Source of the DNA: Tenuibacillus multivorans
GTDB lineage: Bacteria > Bacillota > Bacilli > Bacillales > Alkalibacillaceae
Reading direction: 5' to 3'
DNA length: 64,000 bases
Assembly: GCF_900103915.1 (NCBI RefSeq)
Contig: NZ_FNIG01000004.1
Span: 186,001-250,000 of the forward strand
A model generated the notes under the pieces. That model was not told the origin of the DNA and made no database searches. It saw nothing but the letters and a program-made list of their open reading frames with translations. This document shows positions 40,674 through 48,760 of the stretch, in pieces. Each line of letters begins with the position of its first letter. Position 1 is the first letter of the stretch. The position numbers were made by a program, and so were the translations under genes.

Positions 40674-41540
40674 ATGATGGCGAAAAATAAAGTTTTATTA
40701 GTGGATGGTATGGCACTGTTGTTTCGGGCGTATTATGCAACAGCGATGAGTGGGTATTTTATGGTCAATAGTAAGGGTATCCCGACAAATGGCATTCATG
40801 GTTTTGTTAGACATCTAATAACAGCAACCAACACATTTACCCCATCGCATGTTGTAGCGTGCTGGGATATGGGAAGTCATACATTTAGAAATGATTTATA
40901 TCCAGACTATAAAGCCAACCGCGGTGCTCCGCCTGAGGAGCTGATCCCACAATTTGATTTAGTTAAAGAAGTAACAGAAGCGATGGACATACCGAATATC
41001 GGTGAGGTTGGTTATGAAGCTGATGATTGTATTGGAACGTTGGCCAATCTATATAAAAATGATTCTGAGGTTTATATTTTAACGGGTGACCAAGATATTT
41101 TACAGCTGCTAGACACTAATGTAAATGTCGTGTTACTCAAAAAAGGTTACGGGAACTACGATATTTATCACGCTGATCGTTTTAAAGAAGAAAAAGGGAT
41201 AACGCCGAGGCAAATGATTGAACTCAAGGCCATGATGGGTGATACAAGCGATAATTATCCAGGTGTAAAAGGTATCGGTGAAAAAACGGCACTGAAATTA
41301 TTGAAGCAGCACGGTTCATTGGAACAAATTTTAGAAAACCTCGATTCATTAACGAAAGCACAACGGTCAAAATTTGAAAATGATTTAGACATGGTCCATC
41401 TTTCACGAAAACTCGCTGAAATTAATTGTGAAGCGGGTGTTAGCTGTGATCTGAATGAGGCTGAGTTTCGTATGAATCGCGACCGCGTGATGGAAAAGTT
41501 TCAGGAATTAGAATTCAAACGAATAGACCAAATCTTATAA
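40674..41540 (+). CDS. 5'-3' exonuclease (YpcP/ExoIX-like, DNA polymerase I 5'-nuclease homologue)
   Basis: A 288-residue stand-alone version of the 5'-nuclease domain. Metal-binding acidic motifs are seen: LLVDGMALLFRAYYA (about 8-22), VACWDMGSHTFRNDLYPDYK, EVGYEADDCIGTL (about 105-117), ILTGDQDILQLL (about 135-146) and MMGDTSDNYPGVKGIGEKTA (about 184-203), including the helix-hairpin-helix. It processes flaps and gapped DNA in repair and Okazaki fragment maturation. The next gene, seven bases later, codes for a pyrimidine-dimer glycosylase, so they form a small DNA-repair operon. GGGGGAATA precedes the tandem ATGs. Confidence 0.92.
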   Translation: MMAKNKVLLVDGMALLFRAYYATAMSGYFMVNSKGIPTNGIHGFVRHLITATNTFTPSHVVACWDMGSHTFRNDLYPDYKANRGAPPEELIPQFDLVKEVTEAMDIPNIGEVGYEADDCIGTLANLYKNDSEVYILTGDQDILQLLDTNVNVVLLKKGYGNYDIYHADRFKEEKGITPRQMIELKAMMGDTSDNYPGVKGIGEKTALKLLKQHGSLEQILENLDSLTKAQRSKFENDLDMVHLSRKLAEINCEAGVSCDLNEAEFRMNRDRVMEKFQELEFKRIDQIL

Positions 41541-41552
41541 AGGACGATGCAA

Positions 41553-41990
41553 ATGCGATTATGGTCAATACATCCCAGATATTTAGATGCGAAAGGGTTA
41601 GTTGCTTGTTGGCGTGAATCATTGTTGGCGCAAAAGGTGTTACGGGGTGAAACAAAAGGCTACACGAATCACCCTCAGTTAGTACGGTTTCGTCAACATG
41701 AGGATCCGATTCAGGCTGTTGGTATTTATTTAGAATATGTTTATATTGAGGCCAAGGCTCGTGGTTATAATTTTGACCACGAAAAAATTGTCAAAGTCAA
41801 GCCTTGTGACCAGATTTTGGTGACTACAGGGCAATTAGAATATGAATGGGCTCACTTAAGGGCAAAATTACGCCAACGTGACCCCAACCGTTTAAAACAA
41901 TTAAAGAAACTAGTGGCTAAAGATATTTTTCCACACCCACTATTTAAAGTCGTAGAAGGATCTGTGGAGGAATGGGAAGTCATTAAATGA
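41553..41990 (+). CDS. Pyrimidine dimer DNA glycosylase-like protein (Pyr_excise family)
   Basis: The second of two close ATGs (41553) gives MRLWSIHPRYLDAKGLVACW, the conserved start of the T4 endonuclease V-like family, and has AAAGGA at nine bases. The 145-residue protein keeps RESLLAQKVLRGETKGYTNHPQL (about 18-40), EYVYIEAKARGYNFD and the C-terminal DPNRLKQLKKL helix. Family members such as T4 DenV cleave the glycosyl bond of cyclobutane dimers and nick the strand, using the N-terminal amine and a Glu. Its coupling to a 5'-3' exonuclease supports a repair role. Activity is not proven for this subgroup. Confidence 0.85.
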   Translation: MRLWSIHPRYLDAKGLVACWRESLLAQKVLRGETKGYTNHPQLVRFRQHEDPIQAVGIYLEYVYIEAKARGYNFDHEKIVKVKPCDQILVTTGQLEYEWAHLRAKLRQRDPNRLKQLKKLVAKDIFPHPLFKVVEGSVEEWEVIK

Positions 41991-42023
41991 ACTGCTTATC
42001 ATAAATGGTGGGCAGTTTTTTTA
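41990..42023 (+). terminator. Terminator after the repair operon
   Basis: AACTGC / GCAGTT with extra inner pairs and a run of seven T, beginning at the stop codon. Confidence 0.7.
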
Positions 42024-42034
42024 TTCGTAAAGAT

Positions 42035-42061
42035 GGGAACCTTACGACTTCAGGTTTCGTC
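42035..42061 (+). promoter_or_regulatory. ECF-type (SigX/SigM/SigW-like) promoter
   Basis: GGGAAC (42035-42040), 17 bases and CGTC (42058-42061), close to the ECF consensus TGAAAC-N16/17-CGTC. It lies about 35 bases before the sigma gene, so the sigma factor probably activates its own operon. Confidence 0.6.
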
Positions 42062-42096
42062 TAAATAAGTAAATAAACAAAAAGGTAGGTAAAGCC

Positions 42097-42639
42097 ATGG
42101 GAATATCAGAAGAGCTTGACTCCGCGCACCATCGAAGGCAGCTCTTGGAGAAATTGATGGATCAATATGGTGAATCCTTGACACGACTAGCCATGACATA
42201 CGTAAAGGATCAGTATATTGCTGAAGATATTATTCAAGAAACGTTTCTTAAAGTATATAAAAATCTAGATCGTTTTGAAGGTCGATCTTCTTACCAGACT
42301 TATTTGTATCGTATTGTGATGAATGGCTGCTACGACTACTTACGAAGCTGGCATCACCGAAAAGTACAAATAACAGAGAAGTTCACATTGACACATGAAG
42401 AAGGCAACACATCAGAGAAACATTTATTAGATAAAGATAAAAATCTAGAGCTAGCTCAGAACGTGTTAAAGCTATCCATCAAATTACGTGAAGTTATTAT
42501 TTTGTTTTACTATCAAGACTTTACAGTTGATGAAATAGCTAAAACACTTGATATATCACAGAACACGGTTAAAACTAGATTATTTCGTGCCAGGAAAAAG
42601 TTAGAGAATCAACTTAAAGAAGGAGGGTGGGAATGGTGA
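42097..42639 (+). CDS. ECF-type RNA polymerase sigma factor
   Basis: A 180-residue group-IV sigma factor with only regions 2 and 4. Region 2: LTRLAMTYVKDQYIAEDIIQETFLKVYKNLDRF, quoted in part as DQYIAEDIIQETFLKVY (about 40-57). Region 4: KLSIKLREVIILFYYQDFTVDEIAKTLDISQNTVKTRLFRARKKL, seen as LDISQNTVKTRLFRARK (about 148-164). The ECF-type promoter upstream and the membrane-anchored partner downstream (seven-base overlap) fit a surface-signalling sigma/anti-sigma unit. It resembles SigX/SigV-type factors of Bacillus; which one is open. Confidence 0.92.
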   Translation: MGISEELDSAHHRRQLLEKLMDQYGESLTRLAMTYVKDQYIAEDIIQETFLKVYKNLDRFEGRSSYQTYLYRIVMNGCYDYLRSWHHRKVQITEKFTLTHEEGNTSEKHLLDKDKNLELAQNVLKLSIKLREVIILFYYQDFTVDEIAKTLDISQNTVKTRLFRARKKLENQLKEGGWEW

Positions 42640-43364
42640 AACAGCGACTCAAGCAAGAATTGGATGACATGATTGGAAAAGATAAGTTATTCAATCAAGA
42701 ACAGAAGCAAGCCATTTTTAACCGAATAGAGTCAGGTGGACATTCGGAGGTTAAAAGTAAACGACCATTTTTTATGGCCGGTTTGACCATAGCTGTAGTC
42801 AGTATCGCAGTTGTATTATTTTTATCAGAGGTATCATTCGCACCTAATAAAGGTAAAGAAGCTGAAGAATCAACTCACCCAGTGGAAACTGAAGAATCAG
42901 AACCCGTGCAAGATGAAACGAAAGAACCAGAAGACACTAATGAATATACCTCATTACAATTAACGGATGAATTAGATGAAATCTATCAACAGTACGCCCA
43001 GACCCATGATGAAAAGCTATTGGAAGGATTAAAGCCATTTGATATTTTTAGGTTGTATCACGAATCAATGATTCAATTTGATCGAAGAACCGAATTCGAA
43101 TTGTACTATCAAGAGGGTCAATATTTTCCTTATGACGAATTCGAACCTTTTGCAACGGATTTAGCCATGGATGAAGTAGGTAAGCAAAATTATCGCGATT
43201 TCTATCAGGAACTTTTAACGATTGATCAATTTGAAATTGAATATGTATCAGATCATGAGGCTTTAATTCATTATGAGGAGCCTACGGAAGGAAATCCGCT
43301 AAGTTTTCGAGTGGTCAAAAACAGCAATGGTGTCTGGAAGATTCCTTGGATACCATTTCACTAA
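42633..43364 (+). CDS. Anti-sigma factor-like single-pass membrane protein
   Basis: ATG 42633 lies six bases after AGGAGG and overlaps the end of the sigma gene. The 243-residue product has a short basic cytoplasmic part (MVKQRLKQELDDMIGKDKLF), a single membrane helix at about 45-66 (FFMAGLTIAVVSIAVVLFLS) and an acidic extracytoplasmic domain of about 175 residues. This is the layout of an anti-sigma factor that holds the ECF sigma at the membrane. No DUF3298 or other known sensor domain is visible, so the signal is unknown. Confidence 0.78.
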   Translation: MVKQRLKQELDDMIGKDKLFNQEQKQAIFNRIESGGHSEVKSKRPFFMAGLTIAVVSIAVVLFLSEVSFAPNKGKEAEESTHPVETEESEPVQDETKEPEDTNEYTSLQLTDELDEIYQQYAQTHDEKLLEGLKPFDIFRLYHESMIQFDRRTEFELYYQEGQYFPYDEFEPFATDLAMDEVGKQNYRDFYQELLTIDQFEIEYVSDHEALIHYEEPTEGNPLSFRVVKNSNGVWKIPWIPFH

Positions 43365-43440
43365 ATATACGCCTTGAGACGGAGAGCATCTCCTATTATT
43401 TTTGATATAATAGTTTTCAAATTTTCTAGGGGGTGAGTAT

Positions 43441-43959
43441 ATGGGGAATCAATTAGTAAAACCAACGATTGCATTAGAAGAGGCTTTTAATGATTATATT
43501 AATGAATGGAAAGAGTATGGTGAGAAGCTTGTACCAACTGTCCTAAGAAGACCAGGAGACAATTTTGAAGTATTTATTGAAAAACTATTATTAGCCGAAC
43601 GGGGCATCGGGATTCCCGAAGGATGGGTGGCTAATTCAACTTATTTACTTGTTAATGACAATCAAAGAATCTTAGGAGCGTGCCACATTCGCCATGAATT
43701 AACCGAAACACTTCTAAATATCGGAGGACACGTTGGATATGGTGTCAGACCAACTGAGCGGGGAAAAGGATATGCCTCAGAAATTTTAAGGCTAGCCCTG
43801 TTGAAGGTTAAAAATATGGGGGTAGAACAAGCATTGATCACATGTAATGAAAATAATATTGCTTCAAAGAAGGTTATTCTTAATAACGGAGGCGTGGAAG
43901 GTCAATCCTTTGTTGAAGAGGATGGAAATGTGGTCAAACGTTATTGGATTGAATTGTAA
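43441..43959 (+). CDS. GNAT family N-acetyltransferase
   Basis: A 172-residue protein with the acetyl-CoA loop in VGYGVRPTERGKGYASEILRLAL (about 100-122; quoted as RPTERGKGYASEIL), a following helix, and VLITCNENNIASKKVILNNGG near 145. This is the YdfB-like or RimJ-like GNAT subgroup in which an asparagine-rich strand precedes the last helix. GGGGGTGAG precedes the ATG. The substrate is not predictable. Monocistronic. Confidence 0.88.
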   Translation: MGNQLVKPTIALEEAFNDYINEWKEYGEKLVPTVLRRPGDNFEVFIEKLLLAERGIGIPEGWVANSTYLLVNDNQRILGACHIRHELTETLLNIGGHVGYGVRPTERGKGYASEILRLALLKVKNMGVEQALITCNENNIASKKVILNNGGVEGQSFVEEDGNVVKRYWIEL

Positions 43960-44044
43960 CCCTAGCTAATCTGTAAATTAAAGACAAGTGAATGTATGAT
44001 TTTGTTATGAAAGCTCAATTAATCTTTAATGTCACACACAAATA

Positions 44045-44077
44045 TAGCCCCTTCGATTTAGGAAAATCAAGGGGCTT
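44045..44077. terminator. Terminator between convergent genes
   Basis: AGCCCCTTCGATTT / AAAATCAAGGGGCTT with one mismatch, flanked by A/T on both sides. Confidence 0.75.
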
Positions 44078-44095
44078 ACTTAATCATAAGAAAAT

Positions 44096-44728
44096 CTAAT
44101 TATGAGCCTTTTCAAAAAATAGTTTTATTCCAAAACCGATTAGTATTGTGCCCGTGATTCCTTCAATAATATTTTGTGTTTTAGGTTTTTTCATAATGGC
44201 ACTAATATAATTTATCAAATATACATATAGGAAAAACCATACGGCAGTCATTACTGTATAAGTTGCACCCATTATAAGAAACGGCGAAAAAGAATGACTT
44301 CCAGCGTCAATGAATTGAGGAAAAAAGGTTAAGAATAAGACCGCAACTTTGGGATTTAGGAGATTTGTAAGAAAACCATGTTTAAAACAAGATGTGTTTA
44401 CAAACTTGCCTTTTGTATTCATCTCATTGCTCGTAGCTACATCCTTTTTCTTCAAAGACCATAATGTCTTAACGCCTAAATAAATTAAGTAAGCAGCACC
44501 CACATACTTGATAATAGAGAACAATAACGCGGATTTCACAATGATGGCTGAGAGACCTAATACAGCAGCAGAAGTATGGATAAGAAGAGCACAACAAATA
44601 CCTAAAGCTGTTTTAAGCCCCCCGACTTTCCCAGTGGTGACAGTATTTTTTGTAGCAATTGCAATGTCGGGACCCGGTAAAATAATAAAAAAAATACACA
44701 TAAGGACAAAAAGATAAAAACTTACCAT
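44096..44728 (-). CDS. LysE/RhtB family amino-acid exporter
   Basis: A 210-residue polytopic protein with six hydrophobic segments. The family marker LPGPDIAIATKNTVTTGKVGGLKTALG (about 18-44; LPGPD is the key part) is present, as are AAYLIYLGVKTLW (about 77) and NLLNPKVAVLFLTFFPQF (about 121-138). It exports amino acids or their analogues using the proton gradient. GAAAGGAGATAA precedes the ATG at 44728. The IS4-family element inserted 60 bases upstream of this start could affect its promoter. Confidence 0.9.
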   Translation of the reverse strand: MVSFYLFVLMCIFFIILPGPDIAIATKNTVTTGKVGGLKTALGICCALLIHTSAAVLGLSAIIVKSALLFSIIKYVGAAYLIYLGVKTLWSLKKKDVATSNEMNTKGKFVNTSCFKHGFLTNLLNPKVAVLFLTFFPQFIDAGSHSFSPFLIMGATYTVMTAVWFFLYVYLINYISAIMKKPKTQNIIEGITGTILIGFGIKLFFEKAHN

Positions 44729-44779
44729 TTAATTATCTCCTTTCTTCTTATGATAAAGGTGATACTTACACTTTATTAT

Positions 44780-44788
44780 ATATAAGGT
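44780..44788. repeat. Target-site duplication, left copy
   Basis: ATATAAGGT, identical to 46203-46211 and directly abutting the insertion sequence ends. Confidence 0.85.
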
Positions 44789-46202
44789 CACTAGCGTTGC
44801 ATAAATGTAGTTGGAATATTCAGTTTTCTTATATCCTTACCAAATGAGCAAAAAAGCTAATGCTAACCCGAAGGTGGCACTATCCATTTGGTAAAAATAT
44901 ACATTTATGTCCAACAACTAAACATCAACAGTAGTTTTAGTATCAAGGACTTGCTCGTCCATCAAAACGCCGAACCCATACGTAAGCAGGTTTCCAGATC
45001 GCGGCTTTCAGCCAGCGTGTGATGCGTAGTAACGATTTTCGACCCTTAGTTTCCAGTTGAACTAACACATTTAAACAATAAGCGATGAGTGCTAAGTAAA
45101 TTTGGTTGTGAACAGCTGTCTCACTCATGCCATAAAAGTGTTTGATTTCAACGTGTTGTTTCAACCATTTGAAGAAGAGTTCAATTGCCCATCGTGAGCG
45201 ATAAACTTCACTGATGGCCATCGCATCTAAATCGAACCGATTGGTGATGATCCGTAGTATCTTGCCTTGCGTATCAATGACTTCAACTAGACGAAAGACG
45301 TTTTCTGCTCGATTTTGTGTCGTGCCAATGTAAACCATTCGATCCGATAGGATCGATGCATCTTTTGCGACATCAAAAGAAGCAACCTCACGAATGACAG
45401 CATTTTTCTTAAGGCGTGAGGCGAAGAAGTAACCATCATCGGTCATGCGATCAAATCGTTCATAGTCGATATAGCCACGATTGAAGACATACATGGCTTC
45501 CCGGTCATCGACCAGTACTTCAAGCTGATTTCGATCATGTTCATGAGCAGTTGTGATAACCGCTTGGTCTGGATAGACGGTATCCTTATTCATATAAACT
45601 AAACGTAAATGAAGTTTAACACCAGACTTGGTTTTGCGAAACTTCGCCCACGGGTATTTCGTGAGATTTAACGGCAACGTGCTGGAATCAATGATCTTCA
45701 GCGGAAAGTTAGATCCGCGTTGCCCCGCATGATGTTGTTTGATTTTCGTGACAAGGTTGACAAAGATGTCAGTTAGAATCTGGGTATCCATGGTATTATG
45801 ACGTCGTGATAGTTGCGATGCACTAATCGACTGTAAACCCAGGGCATCCTGCAAATCCTCATCCAACAAAGTGTCACTCATAGCATGTAGGCTTTCAGAT
45901 TCTTGTAAATGTGCGTACAACATAAATAAAATGTAGGCCTTGGTAGTGAGTTTCTTGGTGTAATAATCTGATTTGAATATTTCGGTTTGTTCATAAAGTT
46001 TTTCAAAATTTATGGGTGAAACCCATTTACCAAATGATGAAAGTCGTGTATTCTTGTCCATAACTGATTTCCTTTACTTTTGGATTTGGACAGGAACCAC
46101 CTGTACTTTCCATTGTAAAGGATTTTTTTATGGGCTGAACACTAAATTTTTGAACATTATGAGTATTTTGAATTAAAAGATTTAATTAATGCAACGCTAG
46201 TG
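44789..46202 (-). mobile_element. IS4-family insertion sequence (IS4Bsu1-like), 1414 bp
   Basis: The ends are inverted repeats CACTAGCGTTGCAT and ATGCAACGCTAGTG (14 perfect bases). A perfect 9-bp duplication ATATAAGGT flanks it, and one full transposase gene lies inside. The intact ends, duplication and gene point to a recent insertion. Between the left end and the transposase stop there is a further stem TTACCAAATG/CATTTGGTAA (44837-44846, 44885-44894), perhaps a terminator or a guard against outside transcription. Confidence 0.9.
44943..46061 (-). CDS. IS4-family transposase
   Basis: A 372-residue DDE transposase, full length for the IS4Bsu1-like group (about 374). The three catalytic blocks are visible: KIIDSSTLPLNL (first Asp, about 123), VFNRGYIDYERFD (second Asp, about 198) and the YREK-type third block YRSRWAIELFFKWLKQH with the catalytic Glu (about 291). 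The gene is undisturbed, so the element may be active. The ATG at 46061 is just inside the right end of the element. Confidence 0.93.
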   Translation of the reverse strand: MDKNTRLSSFGKWVSPINFEKLYEQTEIFKSDYYTKKLTTKAYILFMLYAHLQESESLHAMSDTLLDEDLQDALGLQSISASQLSRRHNTMDTQILTDIFVNLVTKIKQHHAGQRGSNFPLKIIDSSTLPLNLTKYPWAKFRKTKSGVKLHLRLVYMNKDTVYPDQAVITTAHEHDRNQLEVLVDDREAMYVFNRGYIDYERFDRMTDDGYFFASRLKKNAVIREVASFDVAKDASILSDRMVYIGTTQNRAENVFRLVEVIDTQGKILRIITNRFDLDAMAISEVYRSRWAIELFFKWLKQHVEIKHFYGMSETAVHNQIYLALIAYCLNVLVQLETKGRKSLLRITRWLKAAIWKPAYVWVRRFDGRASP

Positions 46203-46211
46203 ATATAAGGT
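46203..46211. repeat. Target-site duplication, right copy
   Basis: ATATAAGGT, matching 44780-44788. The stretch 46212-46415 has no intact gene; a coding-like remnant on the minus strand is reported in the findings. Confidence 0.85.
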
Positions 46212-46415
46212 GTGTTAATAATTAAATATCTTCTTTGTTTGATTTCCTATTTGAACACCATGTAAGGTCGATTTCTTCCTGAATTTTTCTGTGTTGAAGC
46301 TCTAGTTCTTGGATGGCTAACAGTTTTTTTAGGTATTATTTTTTATGAAAAAAGTCTATTTTTTCCTCTAGTACTATGATATTCTATAATAATTTACAGT
46401 AATTAGAGGTGTAAT

Positions 46416-47630
46416 ATGGGAAATACAAGAGAACGAAAAGTGACCGTAATTGCTCTCATTACAGCTGCGTGTATTTTAGGGGATGCCATGCTGTTTATTG
46501 TCATGCCGATTTATTGGCGCGATTTTGGGCTGACAGCTTTATGGCAGGTAGGTGTGTTATTATCAGCTAATCGATTAATCCGTCTACCGATTAACCCTTT
46601 AGTCGGCTGGTTTTATCAGCATATGGAAAAACGAACAGGGGTTATCCTAGCGATTATTCTAGCAGCGGTATCAACGCTGTCTTACGGCTGGTTGAAAGGT
46701 TTTTGGCTTCTTCTCCTGATGCGTTGCGTTTGGGGCGTTGCTTGGTCGCTTCTTCGTTTAGGTGGATTTCTAACAGTCATAGAAGTTTCGAATGATCAGA
46801 CACGAGGAAGGTTAATGGGTAAATATAATGGACTTTGGGGACTAGGTGGTCTAACAGGTATGCTTGTTGGAGGCCTGTTCGTAGATGTATTTAGTTTGGA
46901 GCTTGTTGCAACACTATTCGCCACTATATCAATCATCAGTCTACTATTTGCCTTTCGATATATCCCTAGAACTAAACAAGGGTCACAATCTCAACCGAAA
47001 AATAATGACAACGATTTATCCTTCTGGAGAAGAAAAGAGACTTGGGCGGTCCTTGGAACTGGGTTTATGATGGCGATGGTAATTTTCGGTATCTTTTTAT
47101 CGACGTTAAGTCGTTTGTTAGATGTTCAAATGAATGAAAGTTTCGTATGGTTAGGCATAACCATAGGAGCAGCAACTGTTGCAGGTTTTATTCAAGCCAT
47201 TAAATGGGGATGGGACCCATTCCTCGCCCCGCTTGTAGGTAAGGTTTCTGATGAAAAATTCGGTCGGATTAAGATTCTCATTCTAGCTTTCCTGGTATCA
47301 GGATTAACATTTTATCTATTTACACTAGAAGTGGCATTTTGGTTCTTGCTTATCCTACTTTTAACATTTCAATTGATGTCTACTATATTGGTTACGGTTT
47401 CAGATTCATTAGCGTCCGATGTCGCTACTCAAACGTCTAAGGTAGGGTTAATGACTGCCTACACGGTAGCAGTTGATTTAGGGGCAGCTTTCGGTCCTCT
47501 ATTTGGTTACGTGATTGTGGATTACTTAAGTTTAGGGACATTGTACTTATTAACAGCGATTCTATTAGGATTTGTTGGTGTATTTTGGCTACTTTTATTA
47601 AGGGCCAACAGCATGAGCAAATTAATTTGA
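46416..47630 (+). CDS. Major facilitator superfamily transporter
   Basis: A 404-residue protein with 12 predicted helices and a long cytoplasmic loop in the middle (about 190-205, charged and Asn-rich: SQPKNNDNDLSFWRRKE). Typical MFS motifs are RLPINPLVGWFYQHMEKR (loop 2-3 motif A variant, about 54-71) and VSDEKFGRIKIL in the second half. It probably acts as a drug or metabolite exporter. AGAGGTGTAAT precedes the ATG. The substrate cannot be told. Confidence 0.85.
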   Translation: MGNTRERKVTVIALITAACILGDAMLFIVMPIYWRDFGLTALWQVGVLLSANRLIRLPINPLVGWFYQHMEKRTGVILAIILAAVSTLSYGWLKGFWLLLLMRCVWGVAWSLLRLGGFLTVIEVSNDQTRGRLMGKYNGLWGLGGLTGMLVGGLFVDVFSLELVATLFATISIISLLFAFRYIPRTKQGSQSQPKNNDNDLSFWRRKETWAVLGTGFMMAMVIFGIFLSTLSRLLDVQMNESFVWLGITIGAATVAGFIQAIKWGWDPFLAPLVGKVSDEKFGRIKILILAFLVSGLTFYLFTLEVAFWFLLILLLTFQLMSTILVTVSDSLASDVATQTSKVGLMTAYTVAVDLGAAFGPLFGYVIVDYLSLGTLYLLTAILLGFVGVFWLLLLRANSMSKLI

Positions 47631-47689
47631 ATTCAACATATTTTTGGTAACATAAGGATAACTAATATGCTTTTGAAGGGAGCCATTTG

Positions 47690-48649
47690 ATGGATTTATT
47701 AGGTATACATCACCTCTCAGCGATGACAGCCGATGCAAAGGGTAATGTAGATTTTTATACAAAAATATTAGGCATGCGGATGGTTAAGAAAACGGTAAAC
47801 CAAGATGACCCGTCAGTCTACCATTTATTTTACGGTGATGAAATCGGTCATCCTGGTACTGAATTAACATTCTTTGAAATACCACGTGCTGGGCAAAATC
47901 ATAATGGGAATCAAAGTATCTCGACAACATCCTTAAGAGTTCCGAATGATGAAGCCTTAGAGTACTGGGAACAACGATTAACGGAACATGACGTTGAGCA
48001 TGAGGGAATTGTCGAGCAATATGGACGAAAGGTTTTACCGTTTAAAGATTTTGAGAATCAACGATTAATTTTAGTTTCAGACGAACAAAATCGAGGCGTT
48101 GCTGGTGGGACACCTTGGAATAAAAGTGCTGCTGATCCGAAGTATGGCATTATTGGCTTAGGCCCGATTCATTTAACAATACCAAACCTTGAGCCAACTG
48201 AAGCCATTTTAACGAAGCTTATGGGCTTCAGACGTGCAGGTGAGTATCAGCACCATAGCACAGGCAAAGAGGTTATCGTGTTTGAAACAGGTGAAGGTGG
48301 AACGGGTGCTGAATTGCATATTCACGTGCGTACAGACTTACCCCCTGAGCGCCTTGGTCGAGGCGGCGTTCACCACGTCGCGTTCCGTGTAGAAAATGAA
48401 GAGAAGATTCGTGAATATCTGGAACAATTAAATGAGATTGGCATTGGAAATTCTGGTTTTGTCGATCGTTTCTATTTCCGTTCTGTTTACTTCCGTGAGC
48501 CCAATGGTATTTTATTTGAGTTGGCTACGGATGGACCAGGCTTTGATACGGATGAGGATGCTGAACATTTGGGAGAATCGCTGGCATTACCGCCGTTTTT
48601 AGAACCACGTCGGGAAGAAATTGAAGGAAAATTAAAACCTATCGATTAA
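47690..48649 (+). CDS. Ring-cleaving dioxygenase of the VOC superfamily (MhqA/MhqO/YkcA-like)
   Basis: ATG 47690 follows GAAGGGAG. The 319-residue protein consists of two VOC modules. Metal ligands are in the first strand of each half and at the end: GIHHLSAMTADAKGNVDFYTKILG (His8-9 region), LGPIHLTIPN (about 158), GVHHVAFRV (about 222) and FREPNGILFELATDGPGF with the Glu (about 272-285). This is the quinone/catechol-responsive MhqA/O family, which opens hydroquinone-like rings and protects from quinones. No MhqR-type regulator is adjacent. Confidence 0.9.
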   Translation: MDLLGIHHLSAMTADAKGNVDFYTKILGMRMVKKTVNQDDPSVYHLFYGDEIGHPGTELTFFEIPRAGQNHNGNQSISTTSLRVPNDEALEYWEQRLTEHDVEHEGIVEQYGRKVLPFKDFENQRLILVSDEQNRGVAGGTPWNKSAADPKYGIIGLGPIHLTIPNLEPTEAILTKLMGFRRAGEYQHHSTGKEVIVFETGEGGTGAELHIHVRTDLPPERLGRGGVHHVAFRVENEEKIREYLEQLNEIGIGNSGFVDRFYFRSVYFREPNGILFELATDGPGFDTDEDAEHLGESLALPPFLEPRREEIEGKLKPID

Positions 48650-48654
48650 TTTTA

Positions 48655-48680
48655 TAAAGCCGCGCTTATGGTCGCGGCTT
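48655..48680 (+). terminator. Terminator after the dioxygenase gene
   Basis: AAAGCCGCG / CGCGGCTTT, nine perfect pairs with an eight-base loop. Confidence 0.8.
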
Positions 48681-48760
48681 TAAGTTACAGAATGACCATT
48701 AGAAAAATATAGGATTTATTGAGAATAAAACGAGATGTTTTGAAAAGAAAGGATGGTATG

